From the NCBI RefSeq assembly GCF_003201975.1, contig NZ_QJJQ01000005.1:186001-250000 (forward strand): DNA of 64,000 nucleotides, read 5' to 3'. A program made the translations under genes and the position numbers. Below are positions 1-9,035 of this stretch, piece after piece; positions within the stretch are counted from its first letter, which is position 1, and the number at the start of each line of letters is the position of its first letter. The notes under the pieces are model-generated. The model was not told the DNA's origin and did not search any database. It saw only the letters and a list, made by a program, of their open reading frames with translations. Source of the stretch: Pseudogracilibacillus auburnensis. GTDB lineage: Bacteria; Bacillota; Bacilli; Bacillales; Amphibacillaceae.

Positions 1-110
1 TAAGTAAACTAGCGGATAGCTAGTTTACGACGAAAGAAAACACACCGATTGGCAAGCCGTTAGGCGACGACAGAGGTGATGTTGCACGTATGTAAATAAG
101 TCATTAACTT
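1..110 (+). repeat. 92-bp repeat family, copy at left edge
   Basis: This stretch matches the tandem units at 2988-3210: a perfect dyad (TAAACTAGC, 5-nt loop, GCTAGTTTA at 3-25) is followed by a segment running from GAAAGAAAACACACCG through GACGACAGAGGTGATG. It is non-coding. The window edge probably cuts into a longer tandem. Confidence 0.8.
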
Positions 111-205
111 ATTTGCCAAACCTTTAATGGCGAGTGCTTTAGTTGCACTTACAGAAGAAGAAGAAGAAGAGATGTATACTTTCTTATCTGTCAAGAAAAA
201 AACAT
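106..205 (-). repeat. dispersed ~95-bp repeat, copy 1
   Basis: Read on the minus strand it runs GATAAGAAAG, a variable pyrimidine stretch, GTGCAACTAAAGC, and then GGTTTGGCAAATAAG. The same order of blocks recurs at 32420-32497, 33075-33178 and 52761-52856, and more weakly at 21600-21690. It is non-coding. Confidence 0.65.
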
Positions 206-318
206 TTCCTTAATAAAATGAAAGATTGAATTTCCTATCAACATCTTTATCCCCATTATTGCACCCACTATTACTAAACTGATGATAATCGGTACCGTCT
301 GTTTTTTCGAATCTACCC

Positions 319-1218
319 TCAATCCAACTCCTCCTCAAAAGATAAATTTGTCGGTTCATCTAATACCTCCACATGAAAGTCTATATTCGTTGTCGGCGTG
401 TTATCATCTACTTCTTCAAACTTTAGTTCATCAATCCATACTTTTCCGTTTCCGGAAAGTAAAACACCAAAAGAAATAATTGCACTGTTCTCGGGTACAT
501 CTAAAACGATGGCATAATGATTCCACTCTGAATCCCCATTTATCGGGCGATTGCTCATATTATCAAATTGCAGCACATCCTCTAATTTGTCGTCTATACG
601 CATCCAAAATCCACAAAAGCCGTCTACTGACTTCGACTTTAAAAAACCAGAGAATTTTAAACGTTTACCAATATATTTATCCGCTTTAAATTGTTGCATC
701 ATTGTTCCGAACTCACCAAGCTCATCTTGGGATCCTGCCGTCACAGACTTTATATACCCCGACGCTTTCCCTTTATGAAATACTTCCCGATCCATTCCAA
801 TTTCATAATTAAAAGGATGACTCCCACTTAATTCCCATCCTTTTATCTTTTGTTCATGTTTCATGCTCGTTTCCTCCTTTTGTAAAGTCAATTTCCCAAT
901 TATTTTTCGGTACTTTCCAGGTGGCAAATGATAATATGTTTTAAACGAACGTGTAAAAGATTCCTGTGTCTCAAACCGATAATAAAGAGCTATATCGATT
1001 ATTTTTTCATTGGAGTAAAGTAATAATTTAGCTGCATTTGCTATCCTGCGATAACGAATGTACTCACTTGCAGTTACGCCAACCTCTTTATGAAAAATTC
1101 GATGAAAATGGTATTTAGAAAAATTTGCGTATTTGGCGACTTTTTCTAATGATAAATCCGCTTCTAAATGGCTTTCGATATATTGAATAGACTTTTGAAT
1201 AATGGGACTATAATACAT
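319..1218 (-). CDS. AraC-family transcriptional regulator with C-terminal ligand-type domain
   Basis: The first ~100 residues carry the two helix-turn-helix units of the AraC family (the HFHRIFHKEVG and SFTRSFKTYY segments). DNA binding is therefore N-terminal, as in the Rob/SoxS-like subset. Residues ~115-299 form a second, probably beta-rich domain that I do not recognise with confidence; it is not an obvious GyrI-like domain and looks like an effector-binding or carbohydrate-binding fold. The ATG is preceded by AGGAGGTG at good spacing. It is divergent from the ABC transporter genes at 1373-2989, so it may control them; that is inference from position. Confidence 0.85.
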   Translation of the reverse strand: MYYSPIIQKSIQYIESHLEADLSLEKVAKYANFSKYHFHRIFHKEVGVTASEYIRYRRIANAAKLLLYSNEKIIDIALYYRFETQESFTRSFKTYYHLPPGKYRKIIGKLTLQKEETSMKHEQKIKGWELSGSHPFNYEIGMDREVFHKGKASGYIKSVTAGSQDELGEFGTMMQQFKADKYIGKRLKFSGFLKSKSVDGFCGFWMRIDDKLEDVLQFDNMSNRPINGDSEWNHYAIVLDVPENSAIISFGVLLSGNGKVWIDELKFEEVDDNTPTTNIDFHVEVLDEPTNLSFEEELD

Positions 1219-1372
1219 TCGGTGTTCACCTCCTAATAAAGAATACCAAAAGTAATCCGCTACTTTTTTGATTTAAATTGCTTTATTGGAAAAAATGGTT
1301 GACTGAACGAATGACGCGTGTCCCCTGTTAATGATATGATTGAAGTTGATAACTTTACTTAGGAGCCTTGCT

Positions 1373-2218
1373 ATGTCGTTCATTGAATTGAAGAACATCT
1401 ATTTTGAAGTAAATAAACGCATCCTATTTGAGAATATATCTTTGGCGATCAACCAAAATGACTGTATTGCCTTCATTGGTAAAAATGGTTCAGGGAAAAG
1501 CACCTTATTAAAATTGCTAGCGGGACTTATAAAACCTACAAAAGGACTAGTAATCCAAAAGAGTAAAAAAATTGGATATGTGCCAGAACAACCACCAAAG
1601 TCGCTACCATTTACCCCTATTGAATACTTAACACATATGGGTAACATTGCTCGTGTTGAAAAAGGACTTGATAGAAAAATTGATACATTACTTACTCAGT
1701 TTTATATGGAAGAATACCAAAATACCAATATTCGTGATTTGTCAAAGGGAAACAAACAGAAGGTGAATATCATGCAGGCGTTGTTAAACAATCCTGAATT
1801 GCTTTTACTTGATGAACCATTATCAGGATTAGACTCCAAAGCCCAGACTGATTTGATCGGATTATTGATGAACCTAAAGAAAGATGGCGGAACAATCGTT
1901 TTTATTTCCCATGAAACAGTTTTACTTGAAAAGTTGGCAGATCGCATCGTCCATATTGATGAACAACGTATCAAAGAAGTGGCAAATATCTTATCTGCAG
2001 TACAGTCTTATGCGACAATTGAATGTATCGTCCATTCTGATTCCTTTCCATCATTCATTCAAGAATCATCAAGTATTATCGATTTTCAGTTTCATGCCCC
2101 TTCTACATATGAATTAAAAGTTGTTTCATCTAAAAGTGATCATATCATTAAAAAGATACTAGATTTTCATGGATCTATTCGATTTGTATCACATACTTCC
2201 GATCAACCATTAAAATAA
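1373..2218 (+). CDS. ABC transporter ATP-binding protein
   Basis: Cytoplasmic ATPase of an ABC transporter, about 281 residues. Walker A is GKNGSGKST, the signature is LSKGNKQ (a variant of LSGGQ common in two-component ABC exporters), Walker B is LLLLDEP, and an H-loop (FISHE) follows. I place the start at the ATG at 1373 because AGGAG lies 7 nt upstream; an in-frame TTG at 1340 has no ribosome site. The ~70 residues after the H-loop are an accessory tail. The gene is followed after 15 bp by a membrane protein that should be its permease. The substrate is unknown. Confidence 0.9.
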   Translation: MSFIELKNIYFEVNKRILFENISLAINQNDCIAFIGKNGSGKSTLLKLLAGLIKPTKGLVIQKSKKIGYVPEQPPKSLPFTPIEYLTHMGNIARVEKGLDRKIDTLLTQFYMEEYQNTNIRDLSKGNKQKVNIMQALLNNPELLLLDEPLSGLDSKAQTDLIGLLMNLKKDGGTIVFISHETVLLEKLADRIVHIDEQRIKEVANILSAVQSYATIECIVHSDSFPSFIQESSSIIDFQFHAPSTYELKVVSSKSDHIIKKILDFHGSIRFVSHTSDQPLK

Positions 2219-2233
2219 TAGTAAGGTGATATT

Positions 2234-2989
2234 GTGAAAGCACTCATACATTACTTGTTACAAAACTATCTACGTTCTTATCTGTTTATACCACCAGTTA
2301 CGATCTTTATTATTTGGACAGTTGTTTCTTATACATATACACCTAATCCCATTTTAAGTAGCTATGCAATTGCTTCTGCCGTACTATATTTTATTACCGC
2401 CTGGATTTCACTTACCTTGCTCAATGTCGAGGATAATGTGCAGCAACATATAACAATTGTGCATTCAAAGGGTATAGTGAAAATATTTTGCGGGAAAGTT
2501 TTCTCTGTTTTATGTTTTTCATTTGTGCTTTCTTTATTTGCGATTATTTATCCCGTTTTGGCTGGAGCTTTTGCTCGCATGCCTAATACGTTTGAATTTT
2601 TCATTTCATTTATTTCACTTATGCTCGTATCTTTACTCTCACTTTCAATCGTTATTTTATTCCATAGTTTTTTTCAAGTTAGAACAATAAGTTCATGGTT
2701 ACTATTATCGCTATTACTTGCAATATCGCTAGCAAAAAGTGGGATTGAAAATATTTTACCAAATGACCTGTCCTTTATCACATGGCCGCTTCCTCCAGTA
2801 TTAGTAATACTAACATTGTTAGAAGATGACACTGTTACGCTTGATATTCACTTCGTATTAAATTCGATATATGTATTTAGTTATGCACTTATCTTGCTTT
2901 TTATTTCGTTTGTTATCATTCGTAATCAAAATGGTTGGAAGTTCCTTAAAAACAAAAGCAAAACTACTAGAAAACTCGACAGACGTTAA
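2234..2989 (+). CDS. ABC transporter permease-like membrane protein
   Basis: A protein of 251 residues, almost entirely hydrophobic, with about six predicted membrane segments and a short basic C-terminus (KNKSKTTRKLDRR). It starts at a GTG with AAGGTGAT upstream, 15 bp after the ATPase stop, so the pair is translationally close and probably forms one exporter. The stop abuts the 92-bp repeat array beginning at 2988. No family-level function can be read from the sequence beyond an ABC-2-like permease role inferred from topology and neighbour. Confidence 0.75.
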   Translation: MKALIHYLLQNYLRSYLFIPPVTIFIIWTVVSYTYTPNPILSSYAIASAVLYFITAWISLTLLNVEDNVQQHITIVHSKGIVKIFCGKVFSVLCFSFVLSLFAIIYPVLAGAFARMPNTFEFFISFISLMLVSLLSLSIVILFHSFFQVRTISSWLLLSLLLAISLAKSGIENILPNDLSFITWPLPPVLVILTLLEDDTVTLDIHFVLNSIYVFSYALILLFISFVIIRNQNGWKFLKNKSKTTRKLDRR

Positions 2990-3210
2990 AGAAAACACAC
3001 CGATTGACAAGCCGACAGGCGATGGCAGAGGTGATGTTGCGCTTATGTAAGTTAACTAGCGAGTAGCTAGTTGATGTCGAAAGAAAACACACCGATTGAC
3101 AAGCTGACAAGCGACGGCAGAGGTGATGTTGCACTTATGTAAGTTAACTAGCGAGTAGCTAGTTGATGTCGAAAGAAAACACGCGGATTGACAAGTTGTT
3201 AGTTGAAGAC
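2988..3210 (+). repeat. 92-bp tandem repeat, about 2.4 copies
   Basis: Units begin at 2988, 3080 and 3172, exactly 92 bp apart, each opening with AAAGAAAACAC. Each unit carries the dyad AACTAGC-GAGTA-GCTAGTT and a segment reading GGCAGAGGTGATGTTGC. A further copy lies at 1-110, and a reverse-oriented relative of the GACAGAGGC block lies near 20681-20705. Confidence 0.85.
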
Positions 3211-3231
3211 AAAGGCGATTAATATCCGAAC

Positions 3232-3266
3232 AAAAAAACCAAGGGGAGTTTATCCTCTTGGTTTTT
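3232..3266 (-). terminator. intrinsic terminator overlapping the 3' end of the KdpD-like gene
   Basis: The arms AAAAACCAAGGGGA and TCCTCTTGGTTTTT pair completely with one G-T wobble around a 5-nt loop. The last codons and stop of the upstream gene (stop at 3250) lie inside the hairpin. Confidence 0.85.
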
Positions 3267-3945
3267 CATTCACATTAATATTTGGCGGTTCTTTTATTTC
3301 TTCAATCACATGGTCTTCCATAACCCTTACTTGGTGACTTTTCCCGCCGCAAACAAATTTAAAGATACCATTATTAAAATCTGTTCCTATTTCTTTATAA
3401 AAAACACCTTCAAACAGGTTTTGTTTTGATTTTGAAAAAGAAAGTAAAAACCCTGCTTCATCTCTACGTAAAAATCCTCGGATACCTTTTTCGTACATTG
3501 CTTCATCACTTACTTTAAGTGCCCGATCAACCGATACAATATGAATATCAACGAAAACTAGTTCACGTAATAAAACATTGACGAAAGAACCCTTCGTAAT
3601 TTCTTCCCATCTGTTTTGAGGCATCTCTCCAATAATAACTTGAGTAATATTATGCTTATAGGCTATTTCTTTGATGACTTTTACAATTGGACGAGACTCA
3701 TTATCTTTTAAAATAAACTTCTCCGCGCCTAATTCTTTTGATAACTCACGCCATTGATCAATATAGCTCGTTTTTTCAGCATCGAATTCGTCCGATGAAA
3801 GTTTATCTACTGTTAATACGTAAAAGGGACTATCCGATAACTGGGACAATTCATAACCACGCCTAATTAACCGCTCACCATTTGGACCATAATATACACA
3901 AACTAATATTCGTTCATCCATATGGCTCTTAATATTACCCAACAA
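3250..3945 (-). CDS. KdpD-like universal stress domain protein
   Basis: The first ~150 residues look like the universal-stress/USP segment of KdpD sensor kinases (ILVCVYYGPNGERLIRRGYELS at the start, then TQVIIGEMPQNRWEEITKGS). No kinase domain follows; about 75 further residues form an unassigned C-terminus. Such free-standing KdpD-USP proteins occur in Bacillaceae, and a K+ or cyclic-di-AMP-linked sensing role is a family-based guess. The longest reading begins at TTG 3945; a second TTG one codon later is better spaced from AGGGTGA, and ATG at 3921 is a further alternative. It ends inside its own terminator. Confidence 0.7.
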   Translation of the reverse strand: MLGNIKSHMDERILVCVYYGPNGERLIRRGYELSQLSDSPFYVLTVDKLSSDEFDAEKTSYIDQWRELSKELGAEKFILKDNESRPIVKVIKEIAYKHNITQVIIGEMPQNRWEEITKGSFVNVLLRELVFVDIHIVSVDRALKVSDEAMYEKGIRGFLRRDEAGFLLSFSKSKQNLFEGVFYKEIGTDFNNGIFKFVCGGKSHQVRVMEDHVIEEIKEPPNINVNEKPRG

Positions 3946-4314
3946 ACGTCACCCTTTCCTCTGCACTTCCATAATTCTTAAATATACCATAATATTATAC
4001 GATATGTTGCAGTATTTTTCTATGATTAAACTTTTTTTAGATTGAATCAATTTCCTCATTCCGTATTTTAGTTAAAATCTGATCAAGGAAGCTTTAGTTA
4101 TTCGTTATAATACACGAATATAGAGATTTATTCCATTTGTCATATTTGCATTTCACTTAGGAAATCACATGGATGAAATGGACGCAGTTTTCTAGTTTAT
4201 CACCTTCAAACTGACTTTTTTCCTTTATAATTAGAATGAATACACATTCCACTCATTTTACAGGGGATGACCCTTTCAAAATAATGAATACAGATACTTA
4301 AATATAGACAATAG
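3946..4314. other. non-coding stretch
   Basis: No gene, repeat family member or convincing terminator was seen here. It contains the promoter side of the KdpD-like gene; AT-rich tracts do not form a clear -35/-10 pair. Confidence 0.4.
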
Positions 4315-4500
4315 TTACTATCTTTCCAACTGCCTCATCTCCTTAAAAAGAACCTGTTGGGAACAAGGCCAACAGTTCTTGTGGTTAGCCAAAGAGGAAA
4401 GGGACATAATACTGGCAGAGCAAAAGTAGACCCATCTAATTATTTCCCAGTCGGGACAGCTGGATTGGTCGGTGGTTCCGTTTCAATTAGCGGTTCATAG
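4315..4500 (+). pseudogene. possible 3' remnant of an unrecognised gene
   Basis: An open reading frame ends at TAG 4500 with protein-like composition (GTRPTVLVVSQRGKGHNTG, then FPVGTAGLVGGSVSISGS) but has no ATG and no ribosome site, with stops just upstream. It could be the tail of a decayed gene or chance; no family was recognised. Confidence 0.25.
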
Positions 4501-4578
4501 AACAATATTGTTACCTTAAAGTGTTGTATTTGTCCATTCTTATATGAAAAGAGCCATAAGAGCAATTTTCTTCTAAAG

Positions 4579-4616
4579 GTTTACCACCAACAAAGCATGT
4601 CTTGTTGGTGGTAAAC
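4579..4616. other. perfect 15-bp inverted repeat
   Basis: GTTTACCACCAACAA, an 8-nt loop, then TTGTTGGTGGTAAAC. There is no T-tract, so it is not a typical intrinsic terminator. It lies between a possible gene remnant and the convergent membrane-protein gene at 4729. Confidence 0.7.
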
Positions 4617-4728
4617 TTATTCCGCTAATATTAGTCTCAGATAACCAATTATGATCATTACAATCTAATCTGATTAAAGCGCAACCATTATTATGCAATT
4701 GCACTCCGATTGCGGTATAATATAAAAT

Positions 4729-5139
4729 TTATTTTATTTCCTCTTTCTTAAAAATGCCAACCAACAGCAAAATAACCCCCACAATAAATACCAGTGGAAA
4801 TATATATAACATCAGCAATGTTCCCCAAGGAGTTCTAACAATAAAAGAATATGTTATACCTATTGAATAAGATAGGGGTAGGGAGATTGGGAACATTATA
4901 GCAATTCCCCATACCCTGTATTTATTCTTTTTTGACTTATCCATACCCAATAAATAGGCGATAGGCGTGCTAGCAAAGGTGATTAAATAACCCAAATATA
5001 ATGGGGAAATCAGAATGTCTTGTTTTGCAAATGAATTATCAAGACTGACTATAAATGCTGCAAACCTTAGCCACATCACTACGAAAAAACCCAATAAAAC
5101 AAAGAGGATACACAATATTACTTTCAACTCTTTATCCAT
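4729..5139 (-). CDS. small membrane protein of unknown function
   Basis: 136 residues with four hydrophobic stretches (about residues 5-30, 45-65, 75-95 and 105-130) and a charged KKEEIK tail. The ATG has AGGAGATTAAG directly upstream. I do not recognise the family. Immediately upstream on the same strand is a short, apparently frameshifted reading frame (5149-5353) that may have been a co-transcribed partner. Confidence 0.6.
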   Translation of the reverse strand: MDKELKVILCILFVLLGFFVVMWLRFAAFIVSLDNSFAKQDILISPLYLGYLITFASTPIAYLLGMDKSKKNKYRVWGIAIMFPISLPLSYSIGITYSFIVRTPWGTLLMLYIFPLVFIVGVILLLVGIFKKEEIK

Positions 5140-5148
5140 CTTAATCTC

Positions 5149-5353
5149 CTATATTTTTGTGAAAATTCCACATTCACATTGTTGAGGTATTACTCGATTA
5201 TAATATTCCCGAGCATATTTAGCATTACCTTTATCTGAAAGAAGTTCCATTACAATAATATTTACTTTTTGGAAAGTTAAAGGTTAAATCATTAACTGGT
5301 AAATCAGAATTTTGCTGTCTTGATTCACGTAAATCTGTAACCTCTTGATTCAT
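5149..5353 (-). pseudogene. short gene, apparently frameshifted
   Basis: Reading from ATG 5353, a 40-residue frame begins MNQEVTDLRESRQQ and stops at 5231. An overlapping frame continues from about 5270 to TAG 5149 and carries plausible coding sequence (MELLSDKGNAKYAREYYNRV, then PQQCECGIFTKI). Together they look like one ~70-residue gene broken by a frameshift near 5255, or two overlapping small genes. The product is unknown. The second frame ends 10 bp before the membrane-protein gene at 5139. Confidence 0.35.
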
Positions 5354-5707
5354 GATCAAAGTACCCTTGGAATAATAATACTGTATTCTACCACTCTATA
5401 ATACAGTATTTTCCAAAAAATAACCCCCCCCTTAAATGTATGAAAATAATAATAATTGTATATTTTATTTCTTGATATGACAGGGTTTGTATAATTTTGT
5501 TTTTTCAAGTAAACTTTCGCACCAATAAAAGGAGTTTAAACAGTTCGCTTAGTTAATCTCCGGATTCTTCTAATTATATCTTGACAACCTTGGTATACTA
5601 AACCAATAAACCCGTTTCCCAAAAGATTGGGACTGCGAATACTTCTCTTACCAAATGTTGTTTTTGCATATAAGAAATAAACTGTTCAGTACCATTTAGT
5701 GGTGAAC

Positions 5708-5840
5708 GTCCCACCGCTACGGAAATACACTCCGCTTTCCGCGGGTGGCTGGTAAGCCTCCTCGTGCTACCGCACTGCGGGGTCTCACCGATGCCTTTCC
5801 TCCCGCAGGAGTCTCCGTGTATTTCCTTCGCTGGTAGTGT
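5708..5840 (+). repeat. GC-rich intergenic element 1
   Basis: A GC-rich block in AT-rich DNA. Its core reads CTCCGCTTTCCGCGGG, then AGCCTCCTCG, GGGGTCTCACCGATGCC and CCCGCAGGAGTC. It is bounded by perfect inverted arms GGAAATACAC (5721-5730) and GTGTATTTCC (5817-5826). Five relatives occur in this window with different arms. Any open frame across it is accidental. Confidence 0.85.
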
Positions 5841-5889
5841 GCTAATAAACAGTACGATACGCATGCTTCTACTATTTCGGTGGTTGTTT

Positions 5890-6005
5890 GGAGCGAAGGA
5901 TCATTGACTCCTGCGGGAAAAGCGCGTGTCTGAAGACCCCACAGCGGTGGACTTTCCGCGAGGAGGCTGAAGCCGTGCCCGAGGAAAGCAGTGATCCGTA
6001 GCGGT
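5890..6005 (-). repeat. GC-rich intergenic element 2 (inverted relative to element 1)
   Basis: The same core is reversed (GACTCCTGCGGG, AAGACCCCACAGCGG, CTTTCCGCGAGGAGGCTG). The arms are GGATCATTG (5898-5906) and CAGTGATCC (5989-5997), which pair with one wobble. It lies 50 bp from element 1 in opposite orientation. Confidence 0.85.
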
Positions 6006-6221
6006 GGACCTAGCAGTTTCTGCGCATTTTATAGATATAGTGAAGAATGAAATTGATTCAAACTAAATTACCTTTTCTTATTCATTTTACTGCATATTCA
6101 TGATGAAGAATGTATTTCTTACGTGATTATCCTATTTTTTTAGTATATAATTAATAGGAAACTTTATTTTTACCTCACTTTTTTCATCTTTTTACAATAA
6201 ATAACTAAAGGAGGAAAACAA

Positions 6222-8624
6222 TTGCTCACGATTAATTTAGCGATTCTTCTTCCCTTTTTAGCAGCATTGTTCATTTTACTTTTTTTGAGGCGTTTCAGGC
6301 GTTTTCATATTGGTTGGTTTGTCCTTATTATTCCCGCAATTCTATTTGCACTCTTACTTAGGCAAATCCCTAACATTGCTAATGGGAAAACTTTAATACA
6401 TCAAATAAACTGGATTCCTTCCTTCGATATTAATTTTATTTCATATCTTGATGGGTTAAGTTTAGTCTTTGGATTACTTATTACAGGAATCGGTACCCTT
6501 GTTGTTTTATACTCCATCTATTACTTATCAACAGAACAATCTCTTGTACATTTTTATATTTATTTATTACTATTTATGGGAAGTATGCTCGGCGTCGTTT
6601 TTTCAGATCATTTAATGGTTTTGTACGTATTTTGGGAGTTAACGAGTATTTCATCCTTTCTTTTAATTGCATATTGGTATCAGCGAAAAGGCTCAAGATA
6701 TGGTGCCAAAAAAGCATTGCATATAACGGTATTAGGTGGGTTTGCAATGCTCATAGGATTTCTGATGCTTTATGTGGTCACAGGTACTTTTAGCATAAGA
6801 GAAATCATTGAAACGATTCATTTGTATAAGGATCATTCGTTAATGACTCCTATGATCATTTTTATTTTATTAGGTGCGTTTACAAAATCTGCTCAATTTC
6901 CATTTCATATTTGGCTACCCGATGCAATGGAGGCACCTACACCAATTAGCGCCTATTTACATTCAGCGACAATGGTTAAGGCAGGTATTTATGTCGTTGC
7001 TAGGTTTACACCTGTTTTTGGTGGGGAAGCACTTTGGTTTTGGCTCGTCAGTAGCATTGGGTTACTTACGTTATTTTGGGGTTCATTTACGGCCATTCGT
7101 CAGACAGACCTAAAAGCTTTACTCGCATATTCCACTATAAGTCAGCTTGGCTTAATTATGACGTTATTCGGTATCGGTTCATTATCTTTACATCCAGACA
7201 TTCATGTAGAATCCGTTTTATATACACAAGCCGTATTTGCAGCACTTTTTCATCTAGTAAACCATTCTACATTTAAAGGTACTTTATTTATGGTCATCGG
7301 AATTATTGACTACCAAATAGGTACTCGTGATTTGCGTCGTTTAGGTGGACTCATTTCTTTCATGCCTATTTCGTTTACCATCGCCATGATTGGAAGTTTT
7401 TCCATGGCAGGATTACCACCATTTAACGGCTTCCTAAGTAAGGAAATGTTTTTTACGGCTATATTGCATCTAAAGGATTTTGACTTTTTTTCCATCCAAA
7501 CATTTGCCGGGATTTTCCCTGTCGTCGCTTGGATTGCCAGTGTGTTTACGTTTATCTATAGTATGATGATCGTGTTTCAAACGTTTTTCGGTCCTTATAA
7601 AGAGCAGCCTGGAGTTGAGGCAAAAGAGGCTTCCTTTGGCATGTTAATCCCGCCAGTTACATTGTCTGCTCTTGTTGTGCTAATCTTTTTCTTCCCGAAT
7701 ATATTAGGTGACTATGTAATAAAGCCTGCTGTTTTAAGTGTATATCCAGGTGTGACAAATGAAATGATTGGGAGTATTTCATTATGGCATGGATTTAATA
7801 AAGAACTGTTGATGACGATTGGCATCATTATTTTAGGAATTATTTTGTACATATACCGGACCTATTTTAAAAAGGTTTATATTGCTTTCCCACGCAACAT
7901 TTCGTTCGATACGTTATACAATAATGCGCTCGAGTTTACGGATCGATTGGCTAAAGGTATTACTAACTTTTATATGACTGGCTATTTACGACATTATGTC
8001 ATGTATATATTTCTATTTTTCATTATTGTATTGGGAGGATCCTTATATTATTTAGGCGCCTTTACATTTTCACTCAATAATGATCAACCTGTTCACCCTT
8101 TTGTATGGATGATTGCAAGTACGATTGTTATTGCAGGAATGACTATTTTCTTTGCAAAAACTCGCCTAACAGCTATTTTAGTAAATGGTTATATCGGATT
8201 TGCCATTGCGATGCTCTTTGTTCTATTTCGTGCACCGGATTTGGCTCTAACACAACTTGTCGTTGAAACAGTCACTACAGCTTTATTTCTATTATGTTTT
8301 TATTTCTTACCAGAATGGGAAAAGACAAAAGTTGTTCGGAAAGTGAAGATGACTAATATCGTTATTTCTATTTCAGTTGGTACTATTTTTACGCTAATCG
8401 CACTTTCTGTAAAAAGTGGCAAGCTATTTCGTTCGATATCCGCATACTTTGAAAATGCAGACGAATTAGCCGGTGGAAAGAATATCGTTAATACCATTTT
8501 AGGTGATTTTCGAGCGTTCGATACAATGCTTGAAGTAATTGTTCTGTTTATTGCTGGAATTGGGGTTTATACGCTTATTAAATATACGAACAATAAAGGG
8601 GTTGAGAAGCTTGAAGATAAATGA
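6222..8624 (+). CDS. mrpA: Mrp Na+/H+ antiporter subunit A
   Basis: An 800-residue NuoL-like membrane subunit of the multi-subunit Na+(K+)/H+ antiporter. It has the proton-translocating antiporter core (conserved LWELTSISSFLLIAYW-type segment and LPDAMEAPTPISAYLHSATMVK). A C-terminal extension corresponds to the DUF4040/MnhB-like part that distinguishes MrpA from NuoL. The start is TTG at 6222 with AAAGGAGG 8 nt upstream. It is the first gene of mrpABCDEFG and overlaps mrpB by 14 bp. The complex supports pH and sodium homeostasis, in keeping with an alkali- or salt-tolerant Bacillaceae. Confidence 0.97.
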   Translation: MLTINLAILLPFLAALFILLFLRRFRRFHIGWFVLIIPAILFALLLRQIPNIANGKTLIHQINWIPSFDINFISYLDGLSLVFGLLITGIGTLVVLYSIYYLSTEQSLVHFYIYLLLFMGSMLGVVFSDHLMVLYVFWELTSISSFLLIAYWYQRKGSRYGAKKALHITVLGGFAMLIGFLMLYVVTGTFSIREIIETIHLYKDHSLMTPMIIFILLGAFTKSAQFPFHIWLPDAMEAPTPISAYLHSATMVKAGIYVVARFTPVFGGEALWFWLVSSIGLLTLFWGSFTAIRQTDLKALLAYSTISQLGLIMTLFGIGSLSLHPDIHVESVLYTQAVFAALFHLVNHSTFKGTLFMVIGIIDYQIGTRDLRRLGGLISFMPISFTIAMIGSFSMAGLPPFNGFLSKEMFFTAILHLKDFDFFSIQTFAGIFPVVAWIASVFTFIYSMMIVFQTFFGPYKEQPGVEAKEASFGMLIPPVTLSALVVLIFFFPNILGDYVIKPAVLSVYPGVTNEMIGSISLWHGFNKELLMTIGIIILGIILYIYRTYFKKVYIAFPRNISFDTLYNNALEFTDRLAKGITNFYMTGYLRHYVMYIFLFFIIVLGGSLYYLGAFTFSLNNDQPVHPFVWMIASTIVIAGMTIFFAKTRLTAILVNGYIGFAIAMLFVLFRAPDLALTQLVVETVTTALFLLCFYFLPEWEKTKVVRKVKMTNIVISISVGTIFTLIALSVKSGKLFRSISAYFENADELAGGKNIVNTILGDFRAFDTMLEVIVLFIAGIGVYTLIKYTNNKGVEKLEDK

Positions 8625-9033
8625 AGTAATTTTACAGTCCGTATCTAAAATAGTTGTCTTCATCATTTTAACTCTCGCCCTTTATTTATTTTTTGCTGGT
8701 CATAATGCCCCAGGTGGAGGTTTTATTGGGGGCCTTGTGTTAGCTTCTAGCTTCGTTTTAATGTTATTAGCATTTGATATTGAAACAGTTAAAAAGGGTA
8801 TCCCTGTTGATTTTAAACTAGTCGCTGCAAGTGGGGCACTCATCGTCCTACTAAGTGGGCTTGGTGCTACTATTCTGGGAGAACCTTTTTTAAGTCAATC
8901 TTTCGCTTATTTTGACCTTCCTTTTTACGGGGAAGTGGAGCTGACAACCGTGACGATTTTTGAAACAGGGGTAGCTCTTGCCGTTGTTGGCGTTGTCGTG
9001 ACCATCATTTTAAGCATTAGTGAGGACGTGTAA
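8611..9033 (+). CDS. mrpB: Mrp antiporter subunit B
   Basis: A MnhB-family membrane subunit of about 140 residues with four hydrophobic segments. It has the family hallmark GHNAPGGGFIGGL near residues 32-44. I place the start at TTG 8611, inside the end of mrpA, because AAAGGGG precedes it and the length then equals that of known MrpB proteins; a start at 8539 would add an extra N-terminus not seen in the family. MrpB is needed for assembly of the full antiporter. Confidence 0.95.
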   Translation: MKINEVILQSVSKIVVFIILTLALYLFFAGHNAPGGGFIGGLVLASSFVLMLLAFDIETVKKGIPVDFKLVAASGALIVLLSGLGATILGEPFLSQSFAYFDLPFYGEVELTTVTIFETGVALAVVGVVVTIILSISEDV

Positions 9034-9035
9034 GA

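Noticed and set aside
5598-5864. Minus-strand 88-codon frame
   Set aside because: It lies across GC-rich element 1; the same core elsewhere has no conserved frame.
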